Shown: positions 1 through 7,598 of the stretch, one piece after another
Layout of the letters: each line of letters starts with the position of its first letter
Numbering within the stretch: position 1 is the stretch's first letter
Assembly (NCBI RefSeq): GCF_001295265.1
Contig: NZ_LJOD01000003.1
Coordinates: 1-64,000, forward strand
Direction: 5' to 3'
Length of the DNA stretch: 64,000 bases
Source: Chryseobacterium indologenes
GTDB lineage: Bacteria > Bacteroidota > Bacteroidia > Flavobacteriales > Weeksellaceae
Program-made: the position numbers and the translations under genes
The notes under the pieces: model-generated
Database searches by the model: none
The model's input: the letters and a program-made list of their open reading frames with translations, nothing else
What the model was told of the DNA's origin: nothing

Positions 1-1360
1 TAGGTTGTGCTGAAGTAAGGTCAAAAATGGCTGTTGCTGTATTGGAGCATTGGCTCAAACTTGAATTCTGAACAGCAGGAACAATGCCTTGTGTTACTGT
101 GACAGATTTCGTGTACTGGCAGTTGGCGGGTGTCTTCACGGTAACAGTATAAGTTCCCGGTGCTGATACGGTAATCGCCGGTGTTGTGGCTCCTGTAGAC
201 CAGGTGTAGGTATTTCCCGTCCCGGTAGACGAAGCGGTAAGTTGTGTGCTGCTGGATTCGCAGAGGGTTAAGTTTCCTGTAACCGTTACATTAGGATCTG
301 TATCTTGGTTAATAGTCGTAGAAACGGGAGCGCTTGTACAGGTTCCGTTCGTGGTTGTTAAAGTATAAGTTCCCGGAACAGTTACTGTAATAGAAGGGGT
401 AGTGGCTCCTGTAGACCATGTATTTCCTGTAGGATTGTTTGACGTTAAGGTAATGCTTCCTCCCGGGCATAAAACAGTAGCCGAAGGTGTTATTGCAGCA
501 GTAATACTTTTGTTTCTGAAGACAATAGCATTGGTTTGTCTGCATGCATTGATCGTGCTTGTAGGGCTATTCGGATCATGGTAATTAATACTATAATAAT
601 AAGTATTGGTTGTATTTACGGTAGTTGGAGCTGTAATAGGATTCGTTCCGGTGGCAGCATTATTGGCATTATTGAAATAAGTAACGGTGAAATTGGGATT
701 TCCGTTTAATATTCCTGCAGATAAGCTGCTGAAATCGAATAGAGCTGTAGTGCCGCAGATTGGGATTTCCCGTGGTGAATTGGCATTCGGACCCGGAGCT
801 CCCGGTGGTATAAACGGATTGGGTGCTGAGGAAGAATTATTGAAAGGTGAAACAAAAGTAGCTGTGCCTCCCCATGTTAAATTAAATGTATAGACAGTGG
901 TCGACCAATTATCTATATATAAATAATAGGTCTGCCCGGCGAGTACATCCATATATTTGCAATACCTTGGCTGGCCGAATCCTCCGGGTACGGAAGTCTG
1001 TGTGCTGCTCATATTCAGTCCTGTGGCTCCGTTTTCCCCGGAGGCATTACAGCGGATAGGGGTTCCTCTGTTGGAGCAGGTTACATTCGGGCCATAAACT
1101 GCCCAGTCGTAATCGACAGGTCCCGTTGGGGCGATGTCAAAGGTAAGAGTGCCACTGGTTGCAATAGTAAATTTATACCAGACTGAATGATTTTCATATG
1201 AAAGACATCCTCCTAAATTTTCATTATTATTTCCTATTCCTGAAGGGGTGTAGTTGATATTGGAGTTTCCACATACCGTAATCGCTGAAATACAGTCTTC
1301 CTGTGCGGAAAGAGATAGATAGAAGAGTGCTAATAAAGTAAAAAGTATTTTTTTTAGCAT
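1..1360 (-). CDS. Large secreted adhesin-like protein, N-terminal part (runs off window)
   Basis: An open frame starts at the ATG at 1358-1360 and stays open to base 1, giving 453 residues of a longer protein. Residues 1-20 form a signal peptide ending in LSLSAQ. Residues about 20-190 look like a carbohydrate-binding or pre-peptidase-like beta domain with the motifs SVWYKFT and AGQTYYLYIDN. Two Ig/PKD-like repeats follow, with cysteines at residues 298 and 367; both carry the pattern TWSTGATTP then PGTYT. This is the usual build of Flavobacteriia cell-surface adhesins exported by the type IX system, whose sorting domain lies at the C-terminus, here outside the window. The T9SS assignment is therefore inference. 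No clear promoter was found upstream. Confidence 0.85.
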   Translation of the reverse strand, partial: MLKKILFTLLALFYLSLSAQEDCISAITVCGNSNINYTPSGIGNNNENLGGCLSYENHSVWYKFTIATSGTLTFDIAPTGPVDYDWAVYGPNVTCSNRGTPIRCNASGENGATGLNMSSTQTSVPGGFGQPRYCKYMDVLAGQTYYLYIDNWSTTVYTFNLTWGGTATFVSPFNNSSSAPNPFIPPGAPGPNANSPREIPICGTTALFDFSSLSAGILNGNPNFTVTYFNNANNAATGTNPITAPTTVNTTNTYYYSINYHDPNSPTSTINACRQTNAIVFRNKSITAAITPSATVLCPGGSITLTSNNPTGNTWSTGATTPSITVTVPGTYTLTTTNGTCTSAPVSTTINQDTDPNVTVTGNLTLCESSSTQLTASSTGTGNTYTWSTGATTPAITVSAPGTYTVTVKTPANCQYTKSVTVTQGIVPAVQNSSLSQCSNTATAIFDLTSAQP

Positions 1361-1732
1361 ATCTGGAAAATGTTTTTGTTTAAATGACTTTTTATGGATA
1401 TGGTTTTCTGTTACTTAGGTAAGTAAAAAAGCTGAATTGAAAATGGAGAGGGTCATCAACAAAGGATAATTGTTTTTCATGGCATCCGGTTTATTATTTT
1501 AAAAATCCAAATTTAATAAAAATATGATTATATTAATATTTTATTATTTTAGGTTATTTAAATTCATTATTTAGCTTAAAATATTAAATGTGTTTCACTT
1601 GTTTTGGTTTTGATTTGTTGTTTTTATAATGTGTTTTCTTGAAATTAAAATTGATTGTTTCTTTTTAATGAATATAATTTTGTTATTTAGTGAAAATGTA
1701 TTACTTTTGCAATCCAAAATGAGATGTAAAAT
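1361..1732. other. AT-rich divergent intergenic region
   Basis: A 372-base non-coding gap lies between the minus-strand adhesin and the plus-strand rpsU. It is very AT-rich, with poly-T stretches. The only clear signal is the rpsU promoter at its right end. Confidence 0.7.
1679..1709 (+). promoter_or_regulatory. rpsU promoter, Bacteroidota type
   Basis: TTTG at 1679-1682 and TACTTTTG at 1702-1709 are 19 bases apart, matching the TTTG-N19-TAnnTTTG consensus of the Bacteroidota primary sigma factor. The rpsU start codon is 23 bases downstream. Confidence 0.8.
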
Positions 1733-1930
1733 ATGTTAATAATTCCAGTAAAAGATGGTGAATCCATCGACAGAGCTTTAAAAAAATATAAAAGAAAATT
1801 TGATAAAACAGGTACAGTTCGTCAATTAAGAGCTAGACAACAGTTTATTAAGCCTTCTGTAACTTTAAGACAAGCTAGACTTAAAGCTGCTCACAAGCAG
1901 AGAAATCTTAGCAAAGAAGAGCAGGCTTAA
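1733..1930 (+). CDS. rpsU: 30S ribosomal protein S21
   Basis: The protein has 65 residues, a normal length for S21. It is very basic, with the family patterns SIDRALKKYKRKFDKTG near the N-terminus and VTLRQARLKAAHKQRN near the C-terminus. It is a small-subunit protein of the 30S head/platform region. It opens the conserved block rpsU / tyrosine recombinase / hpf / tRNA genes. A promoter lies just upstream and a strong hairpin terminator follows, so it is probably mainly monocistronic. Confidence 0.97.
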   Translation: MLIIPVKDGESIDRALKKYKRKFDKTGTVRQLRARQQFIKPSVTLRQARLKAAHKQRNLSKEEQA

Positions 1931-1956
1931 GAATTTTCTTAACCCACATACATTAG

Positions 1957-2001
1957 TTCACTTCTTAAATACGTATATTTGAGAAGTGAATTTTTGTTTT
2001 T
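1957..2001 (+). terminator. Rho-independent terminator after rpsU
   Basis: A 15-bp stem (about 1957-1971 with 1976-1990, one wobble pair) has a CGTA loop and is followed by TTTTTGTTTTT. Confidence 0.85.
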
Positions 2002-2013
2002 ATATACCGGTAA

Positions 2014-2901
2014 ATGTTACATAAATTTTTAGAATATTTACAGTTCGAAAAGAGGTACTCTCCTCATACTATTACAAGCTATAAAAAAGACCTTGAAGAC
2101 TTTTCTTATTTCTTCCTCAGAACAGAATCTTCAGATGATCTTTCCGGGGCAGATAAAAAAGTCATCCGTAATTTTATCATTGAGCTAAGCGAAAATGGCA
2201 TTTCAAAAAGAAGCATCAACAGAAAATTATCATCACTTCGAAGTTTTTATCTTTTCCTTTTAAAAATAGGTGAAATTAAAGTTTCTCCGGCAGAAGGCCT
2301 GTCTTCTCTGAAGTTTTATGCTGAAAAACAGATTCCTATGTCGCAGCAGGAAATGCAGGAGCTCAATGATAAAGTATTTACGGAAGTACATGATATTCTC
2401 GAAAGATGTATTATGGAAGTGTTATATCAGACCGGAATCCGGAAAGCTGAGCTTTGTGGCCTGATGTTTGAGTATGTTAATATAAGCGGAAACGAACTGA
2501 AAATAATTGGAAAAGGGAATAAGGAAAGATTTATTCCTATTTCCGGAGGTCTTTCGGAGCTGCTTAAAAGTTATCTGGAAATAAGGAAACCTACGGACGG
2601 ACATCAATCATATTTTTTTGTCAATAAAAAGGGTAAAAAACTCAATGAAAAATTTGTTTATGTGGTAGTTAATAAGTACCTTAGTCTTGTAACAACAAAA
2701 GAAAAAAGAAGTCCTCATATCCTGCGGCATAGCTTTGCTACACATGTTCTGGATAATGGGGCGGAGATCTCCAAAGTAAAGAAAATATTAGGGCATTCCA
2801 GTCTTGCCAGTACTCAAGTCTATACGAATGCTAATATTGAACAATTGAAAAAAGTGTTTAATCAGGCTCATCCTCGAGCGTCTAAAAAAGAAGAATTATG
2901 A
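2014..2901 (+). CDS. Tyrosine recombinase, XerC/XerD family
   Basis: The protein has 295 residues, typical for Xer. An N-terminal SAM-like core-binding domain (about 1-90, with YSPHTITSYKKDL) precedes the catalytic domain (about 105-290). All catalytic residues are visible: R143 in TGIRKAEL, K167 in GKGNK, H235 and R238 in HILRH, H261 in GHSS and nucleophile Y270 in QVYT. The complete active site and the conserved position between rpsU and hpf point to the housekeeping Xer enzyme that resolves chromosome dimers, not a mobile-element integrase. The start ATG lies 12 bases after the terminator T-tract. It overlaps hpf by 4 bases (ATGA), so translation is probably coupled. Confidence 0.93.
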   Translation: MLHKFLEYLQFEKRYSPHTITSYKKDLEDFSYFFLRTESSDDLSGADKKVIRNFIIELSENGISKRSINRKLSSLRSFYLFLLKIGEIKVSPAEGLSSLKFYAEKQIPMSQQEMQELNDKVFTEVHDILERCIMEVLYQTGIRKAELCGLMFEYVNISGNELKIIGKGNKERFIPISGGLSELLKSYLEIRKPTDGHQSYFFVNKKGKKLNEKFVYVVVNKYLSLVTTKEKRSPHILRHSFATHVLDNGAEISKVKKILGHSSLASTQVYTNANIEQLKKVFNQAHPRASKKEEL

Positions 2902-3188
2902 AGATCACAGTACAATCAATTGGTTTAACTCCACACGAACCACTAGAATCACACATTGACAAAAAAGTAAGCAAATTAGATACCTTCTATGATAAAATTC
3001 ATGAGTGTAAGGTTTTTTTGAAAGTTGAAAATAACTCCGATAAAGCTAATAAAACAGCTGAGATTATTTTAGCGGTTCCGGGAGACGATATTGTAGTAAA
3101 AAAGACATCTGCCAGTTTTGAAGAAAGTCTAGACCTTTGTGTTGATACTGCTAAAAAGCTACTAATCAAGAAAAAAGAAATGGCGTAG
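2898..3188 (+). CDS. raiA: Ribosome hibernation promoting factor (HPF/RaiA family, short form)
   Basis: This 96-residue protein shows the HPF/RaiA fold pattern: an N-terminal strand MKITVQSIGL, a helix with HIDKKVSKLDTFYDKI, central strands (CKVFLKVE, KTAEIILAVPGDDIVVKK) and a C-terminal helix DLCVDTAKKLLIKKKE. It binds the decoding centre of the 30S subunit in stationary phase and blocks translation. The length fits the short form without the C-terminal dimerisation domain of long HPF. Its start codon overlaps the stop of the Xer gene. No terminator is visible before the tRNA cluster. Confidence 0.92.
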   Translation: MKITVQSIGLTPHEPLESHIDKKVSKLDTFYDKIHECKVFLKVENNSDKANKTAEIILAVPGDDIVVKKTSASFEESLDLCVDTAKKLLIKKKEMA

Positions 3189-3218
3189 TAAAAAAGTTTA
3201 AAAAAAGTTATAGAAAAA

Positions 3219-3250
3219 TTTGAGAATTCAAAAAATCCGTTCTATATTTG
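3219..3250 (+). promoter_or_regulatory. Promoter of tRNA cluster
   Basis: TTTG at 3219-3222 and TATATTTG at 3243-3250 (20-base spacer) lie 45 bases before the first tRNA. Confidence 0.75.
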
Positions 3251-3295
3251 CACTCGCAAAAAGGGAACAGCGATCTTTTGAATTCTTTTTTATTT

Positions 3296-3369
3296 GCCTC
3301 CATAGCTCAGTTGGCCAGAGCACGTGATTTGTAATCTCGGGGTCGTGGGTTCGAATCCCTCTGGAGGCT
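3296..3369 (+). tRNA. tRNA-Thr (anticodon TGT)
   Basis: The 74-base cloverleaf has a GCCTCCA/TGGAGGC acceptor stem, D arm AGCTC...GAGC, anticodon loop TTTGTAA (TGT) and T arm GTGGG-TTCGAAT-CCCTC. The anticodon stem has one T-T mismatch at its third pair. CCA is not encoded. Confidence 0.95.
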
Positions 3370-3387
3370 CATTAATATAAAATATCT

Positions 3388-3468
3388 GGGGAGATTCCAG
3401 AGTGGCTAAATGGGACTGACTGTAACTCAGTTGCTTCGGCTTCGTAGGTTCGAATCCTGCTCTCCCCA
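3388..3468 (+). tRNA. tRNA-Tyr (anticodon GTA)
   Basis: The 81-base class II tRNA has a GGGGAGA/TCTCCCC acceptor stem, anticodon stem ACTGA/TCAGT with loop CTGTAAC (GTA), a long variable arm (TGCTTCGGCTTC) and T arm GTAGG-TTCGAAT-CCTGC. It lies 18 bases after tRNA-Thr. Confidence 0.96.
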
Positions 3469-3488
3469 CATTTTATATTGAAAAAAAA

Positions 3489-3520
3489 CTTGCAGAATTA
3501 AATAAGTTTTCTTAGTTTTG
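3489..3520 (+). promoter_or_regulatory. Possible internal promoter before tRNA-Gly
   Basis: CTTG at 3489-3492 and TAGTTTTG at 3513-3520 (20-base spacer) lie 34 bases before tRNA-Gly, suggesting a second start within the cluster. Confidence 0.55.
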
Positions 3521-3554
3521 CACAGCGTTTACCAATAGTTTTGGAAACAAAATT

Positions 3555-3627
3555 GCGGAAGTAGCTCAGTTGGTAGAGCGTCAGCCTTCCAAGCTGAATG
3601 TCGCGGGTTCGACCCCCGTCTTCCGCT
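3555..3627 (+). tRNA. tRNA-Gly (anticodon TCC)
   Basis: The 73-base cloverleaf has acceptor stem GCGGAAG/CTTCCGC, anticodon loop CTTCCAA (TCC) and T arm CGGG-TTCGACC-CCCG. Confidence 0.96.
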
Positions 3628-3634
3628 CAAAGAA

Positions 3635-3660
3635 AATCACGCTCATTAGTGTGATTTTTT
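3635..3660 (+). terminator. Hairpin between tRNA-Gly and tRNA-Thr
   Basis: AATCAC pairs with GTGATT, extended by GCT/AGT around a CATT loop, followed by a T run. It may end part of the tRNA-Gly transcripts. Confidence 0.6.
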
Positions 3661-3669
3661 TAGTTCAGT

Positions 3670-3741
3670 GCCGACTTAGCTCAGCGGTAGAGTGCTTCCT
3701 TGGTAAGGAAGAGGTCACGGGTTCAAGTCCCGTAGTTGGCT
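3670..3741 (+). tRNA. tRNA-Thr (anticodon GGT)
   Basis: The 72-base cloverleaf has acceptor GCCGACT/AGTTGGC (one G-T pair), anticodon stem CTTCC/GGAAG and loop TTGGTAA (GGT). It is the second Thr isoacceptor in the cluster. Confidence 0.96.
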
Positions 3742-3748
3742 CAATATT

Positions 3749-3774
3749 ATCCCGGATTTTCCGGGATTTTTTTT
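3749..3774 (+). terminator. Terminator of tRNA cluster
   Basis: ATCCCGG and CCGGGAT form a stem around a TTTT loop, followed by eight or more T residues. Confidence 0.85.
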
Positions 3775-3831
3775 GCCCCGAAGCCAGGAATAAATATGGC
3801 TAAGTATTGGATCAGGTTCAAAAGTTAGGGA

Positions 3832-3966
3832 CTATGCAAAAATTTGAGCTAATCTGAATAGAGAAAAGCTCTGCCTTTCACTCCTGTGTGCTGCCTTCTG
3901 AAGTTCTTGCTTGAAAGATTCGACGGAAGCGTTTGCTGTACTTCTGTCAAAAAAATTAATATCTCT
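3832..3966 (-). pseudogene. C-terminal remnant of an ISL3/IS204-type transposase
   Basis: On the minus strand about 45 codons to the stop at 3832 read as the tail of DDE transposases of the ISL3/IS204/IS1001 group: INFFDRSTANASVESF, then FSLFRLAQIFA just before the stop. From memory, intact members have NRSTNASAESFNAKIKAFR in this area followed by NFFLFRLTKIYA. The rest of the transposase is missing upstream; the sequence there is AT-rich with no continuation. This is a dead insertion-sequence scar at the left edge of an accessory block, directly after the tRNA cluster. Assignment is by motif memory only. Confidence 0.6.
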
Positions 3967-4065
3967 CCATATAATAATCATAAAGGAACAATAATAGTAG
4001 GCTGATTGTAATGGTTTGCTGTACGTCATAAAAAAAATAGTTAAATTCGTGTAAAATAAATTTTG

Positions 4066-4746
4066 ATGAATATTCTTTTACTGGAAGACGATCTTATTCT
4101 TTCCGCAGAGCTTTGCAGATTTTTAGAATCTAATCATTTTACGTGTGATAAAATCTATGACGGAGAAACTTTTCTCCGCCAGATTAAAAATAATACCTAT
4201 GATCTGTATCTGCTCGATATTAATGTCCCTAAAATAAACGGACTTGATGTCTGCCAGACGATCCGTTCCTTTGATAAGAATACCCCGATCATTATTATTT
4301 CGGCCTATGGCGATATCTCTGATAAAAAAGATGCCTTTACCCGTCTCGCAGATGATTATCTCGTAAAACCTTTCCAGTTTGAAGAGCTTTTGTTGAGAAT
4401 GAATTCACTATTGAGGAGAAAAGCACCATCAGATGCTACAGATCAGGATATTATCAGGGTAGATGATCTGATCATTAATAAAACTGAACAGAAGGTTTAC
4501 CGTGCAGGAAATGAAATTGCCCTTACCCTGAAAGAATTTCAGCTGCTGGTTTATCTTGCCGAGGCACAGGGAAGAACCGTTTCCAAACAGCAGATCACTG
4601 AACATGTATGGGAACATAACTTTAATACGAATACCAACACCGTAGAGGTTTACATTAACTTTTTACGGAAAAAGATTGATAAAGATTTTAAAATTAAACT
4701 CATTCATACCCGTTCAGGATTTGGATATTATTTAAGCCCGTTGTAA
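4066..4746 (+). CDS. OmpR/PhoB-family response regulator
   Basis: This 226-residue protein has a receiver domain (1-115) and a winged-helix DNA-binding domain (about 130-225). Receiver residues are present: acidic D8 and D9, phosphoacceptor D51 in LLDINVP, S79 and K101 in LVKPF. The C-terminal part has LTLKEFQLLVYLAE and the wing region TVEVYINFLRKKID. The start was set at ATG 4066 (MNILLLEDD) rather than the in-frame TTG at 4063. A sensor kinase follows after 3 bases, and a metal-efflux operon follows that, so a CzcR/CopR-like role in metal sensing is inferred. Its candidate target is the phased TTTAA repeat at 6287-6313. Confidence 0.92.
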   Translation: MNILLLEDDLILSAELCRFLESNHFTCDKIYDGETFLRQIKNNTYDLYLLDINVPKINGLDVCQTIRSFDKNTPIIIISAYGDISDKKDAFTRLADDYLVKPFQFEELLLRMNSLLRRKAPSDATDQDIIRVDDLIINKTEQKVYRAGNEIALTLKEFQLLVYLAEAQGRTVSKQQITEHVWEHNFNTNTNTVEVYINFLRKKIDKDFKIKLIHTRSGFGYYLSPL

Positions 4747-4749
4747 TCA

Positions 4750-6114
4750 ATGTCATTAAAAAGAAGGATAGCATTAACACTCAGCATCGCCTTTTCCCTG
4801 CTTTTTGCAATGGTGATGGCGGTAATTTACCTGTCCTTTAATGATTTCCGGAGAGACGAATTTAAAGAAAGATTCAGGCAGCGTCTGGAATTTACCAGTC
4901 ATTTCATTTCAAAATCCAAGGATTTTGAGGAAGAAGCCCCTGTTTTTTTTAATGAAAACTCGGATAATATTCTCCTGAATGAAACAATTTTAATTTTTAA
5001 CAGCGAAAAAGAACTGATCTACAGCACCATTAAAGACCGGAATGTTACCTGGGATAACGCGCTGCTGAAAGAGCTGGATGAAAAGAAAATCATTTACACA
5101 GAAAAAACAGTTCCCGAGATTTATGCAGCATTACGGAATATCAACGGTGAAAACTATTATATTCTCACCAGTGCCTTTGATACCAACGGTAAATCGAAGC
5201 TGGCGTTCCTGAAATACCTTTTGATTGCGGCTTATGTAATGAGTACACTTTTTATCGGCTTTCTGAGCTATTATTTCATGGGGAAATTTTTACGCCCTCT
5301 GGAAGATCTTAATCAGGAGATCTCAGAAGTTACGGCCCATAAGCTCACTACAAAGATCCCCGTTCGGCAGTCGGATGATGAGATTAATGTGCTGGCAAAA
5401 TCATTCAATACCATGATTGGCAGGCTGGATGATGTCTTTCAGTCGCAGAAAGACTTTACAGCCAGTGCATCGCATGAGATCAGAACGCCCATTACAAGAA
5501 TGGCCTTTCAGCTGGAGAATCTAATTAAGTTTGAAGAACATTCCCCCAAAACCTTATCTTCCTTAAAGCAAATTCAACGCGACATTTATCAGCTGTCAGA
5601 TCTCACGAATTCTTTGCTGTTGCTCACAAAATTTGATAAAGAAAATATTCAGAGTATTTATGAAGAAGTAAGAATTGATGAAGTAATCTTTGAAGCTTTT
5701 GAAGCAGTAGAAAAAAGTTATCCTACGCTTAAAATGGATTTTCTGATCTCCGAAGATACGTCTGAGAACGGTCTTCTTATCATCAATGGAATCCAGTCGT
5801 TGCTGGTTATTGTATTTATCAACCTGTTTAAGAATGCTGCAGTATATTCTGATGATGCTGAAATGGATGTTCTCATTACGGAAACCCATGAAGAGCTTAG
5901 GGTAGATGTTATTTCTCATGGTAATACCATTCCGGAGGAGGAGCAGTCCAGGCTTTTTGAAGCCTTTATGAGAGGAAACAATTCTCAGAATATTTCAGGC
6001 TCAGGTCTGGGCCTTCGCATTGTTAAGAGAATTCTTGAATATCACGGTGCACAAATTATATATTCTTCCCCCGCTGAAAGGCTTAATAAATTCAGTGTCA
6101 TTTTTAACAAATAA
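4750..6114 (+). CDS. Membrane sensor histidine kinase
   Basis: This 454-residue kinase partners the regulator 3 bases upstream. A transmembrane helix at about 9-28 and another at about 154-177 enclose a periplasmic sensor of about 125 residues. A HAMP linker (about 178-230) leads to the HisKA domain with H242 in ASHEIRTPITR. The ATPase domain has the N box with N362 (NLFKNAA), F box FEAFMRG and G2 box GSGLGLRIVKRI. The usual DxGxG G1 box is weak here (SHGNTIP), as in some CusS/CzcS-like kinases. Location next to czcCBA-type genes suggests it senses periplasmic metal; this is inference. Confidence 0.92.
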   Translation: MSLKRRIALTLSIAFSLLFAMVMAVIYLSFNDFRRDEFKERFRQRLEFTSHFISKSKDFEEEAPVFFNENSDNILLNETILIFNSEKELIYSTIKDRNVTWDNALLKELDEKKIIYTEKTVPEIYAALRNINGENYYILTSAFDTNGKSKLAFLKYLLIAAYVMSTLFIGFLSYYFMGKFLRPLEDLNQEISEVTAHKLTTKIPVRQSDDEINVLAKSFNTMIGRLDDVFQSQKDFTASASHEIRTPITRMAFQLENLIKFEEHSPKTLSSLKQIQRDIYQLSDLTNSLLLLTKFDKENIQSIYEEVRIDEVIFEAFEAVEKSYPTLKMDFLISEDTSENGLLIINGIQSLLVIVFINLFKNAAVYSDDAEMDVLITETHEELRVDVISHGNTIPEEEQSRLFEAFMRGNNSQNISGSGLGLRIVKRILEYHGAQIIYSSPAERLNKFSVIFNK

Positions 6115-6286
6115 GCAGCTAAACAAATTTCAGCGTATCTGATTTTTTGAGGTTTCAATACCTACTTTAATCATCATATTGATGAATACCTTTGTTAAAC
6201 CATGAATTAATTTCATATAAATTCAACGTGCAGGGATAAAAAGGAGTTCTCTGCAACAGTAATATCCAAAGGAAATTTAATTTTTT

Positions 6287-6313
6287 TTTAAGGCTTCTTT
6301 AAGTTCGTTTTAA
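6287..6313 (+). promoter_or_regulatory. Three TTTAA repeats phased at 11 bp: candidate response-regulator operator
   Basis: TTTAA begins at 6287, 6298 and 6309, an exact 11-base period that puts all three on one helical face. The array ends 11 bases before a possible -7 element (CAATTTTG, 6325-6332) and 38 bases before the outer-membrane efflux gene. OmpR-type regulators often bind such direct repeats upstream of, or overlapping, the promoter -35 region. It is the likely binding site of the regulator encoded at 4066-4746. Confidence 0.5.
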
Positions 6314-6351
6314 TCGCATCAAAGCAATTTTGTACTCTAAAAAGAAAAAGA

Positions 6352-7596
6352 ATGAACAAGATTGCCGGACTGCTCATTGCCATTTCCTCATTCATGGCGG
6401 GGCAGCAACGGGAGCTGTCTCTTTGGGAATGTGAAGAAGCATTTCAGAAGAACAACCTTCAGCTTCTCGCAGAACAATACAACATCAATATGGCTGATGC
6501 AGATATTCTGCAGGCAAAAATCTGGGAACTCCCTCAGCTCAGCGGCCAGATTAACGCATACAACCCTGAAGGGAAAAAAATATTTGATGCAGGCCAGGCA
6601 AAAGGGGCCCAGGTTACCCAATTGATTTATATGGGCGGAAAAAAGAAAAATGAAATTGCTTTTGCAAAATCAAATAAAGAACTGGCACAGCTTCAGTTTT
6701 CTCAACTGCTCGTAGATCTAAGGACCCAGTTACGTACTGCTTATTTCAATCTCTATTACGAAAAGCTTAAACTTGACAATACCAATAAGCAATTAGGGTA
6801 TATGAATGATCTTTTGAGTGCCTACCGCGTACAGTCGGCAAAAGGAAACGTTTCCCTTAAAGACGAAGTAAGATTACAGAGCCTTGTGATCCAGCTGAAC
6901 AATGATAAGCTTGGTATTAATAAAAATATTCTTGAATTTGAACAGAATCTGAAACTGCTGACAGGCATTACCGAAGATATTGAACCCCGGCTTTCCGACG
7001 CAGAAGCAAAAGATATTCTGGCAGCACAACCTTTCGGTGACGATGAAGAGCTTAAAAAGAAAGCCCTGGAAAACAATGCAGACTATCAGTATTATTTAAA
7101 ATTAATCGATAACAGCAGATTATACGCTCAGTGGCAGAAATCTATGAATGTTCCGGACCTGAATGTAGGAGCCGGATGGGACCAGAACGGAGGAACGTTT
7201 AAAAATGAGGTGAATCTTATGGTAGCCATTCCATTACCTTTATGGAGAGCCAATCAGGGAAATGTTGAAAAAGCAAATTATGCTATTCAGCAGAATCAGA
7301 AAAATGCAGACTATCAGAAATTAAACCTCGAAACAAAAGTACAGGCGGCCTATAAAACATGGAAAACCCAATACGATCAGCTGGCAGAAATTAAAACAAC
7401 TGACCTTAATAATATGGATTTAGTGTATGACGGGATGATGAAAAACTTCAGAAAAGGCAATGTAAACCTTATTGAATTTACAGATTTCATGGACAGCTAC
7501 AGAGAGACTGCTCTTCAGATTTATGACATGAAAAATGAAATCATCCAGTCGGCAGAACAACTTAATCAATTAATACAAACGAAAATCTTCTATTAA
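6352..7596 (+). CDS. TolC/CzcC-family outer-membrane efflux protein
   Basis: This 414-residue protein has a signal peptide (MNKIAGLLIAISSFMAG). Two TolC-like halves each carry long amphipathic helices, for example ADADILQAKIWELPQLSG and AQLQFSQLLVDLRTQLRTAYFNLYYEKLKL, with a second-half counterpart ending in NLIEFTDFMDSYRETALQIYD. That last stretch is typical of Bacteroidota CzcC/CusC-like proteins. It forms the outer-membrane duct of a tripartite pump whose adaptor starts 2 bases downstream and whose inner-membrane RND pump follows. It is the first gene of the operon, behind the TTTAA repeats. Confidence 0.9.
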   Translation: MNKIAGLLIAISSFMAGQQRELSLWECEEAFQKNNLQLLAEQYNINMADADILQAKIWELPQLSGQINAYNPEGKKIFDAGQAKGAQVTQLIYMGGKKKNEIAFAKSNKELAQLQFSQLLVDLRTQLRTAYFNLYYEKLKLDNTNKQLGYMNDLLSAYRVQSAKGNVSLKDEVRLQSLVIQLNNDKLGINKNILEFEQNLKLLTGITEDIEPRLSDAEAKDILAAQPFGDDEELKKKALENNADYQYYLKLIDNSRLYAQWQKSMNVPDLNVGAGWDQNGGTFKNEVNLMVAIPLPLWRANQGNVEKANYAIQQNQKNADYQKLNLETKVQAAYKTWKTQYDQLAEIKTTDLNNMDLVYDGMMKNFRKGNVNLIEFTDFMDSYRETALQIYDMKNEIIQSAEQLNQLIQTKIFY

Positions 7597-7598
7597 TC

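Noticed and set aside
2014..2901. Possibility that the tyrosine recombinase next to tRNA genes marks a prophage or integrative element
   Set aside because: No phage, conjugation or attachment-site repeats are nearby, and the rpsU-xer-hpf order is the conserved housekeeping arrangement.
3570..3803. 77-codon plus-strand frame across tRNA-Gly and tRNA-Thr
   Set aside because: It runs through two clear tRNA genes; coding is not credible.
4022..4060. TTAAA-like repeats before the response-regulator gene as an autoregulation site
   Set aside because: Spacing is 10, not 11, only two poor copies exist, and the region is AT-rich enough for chance.
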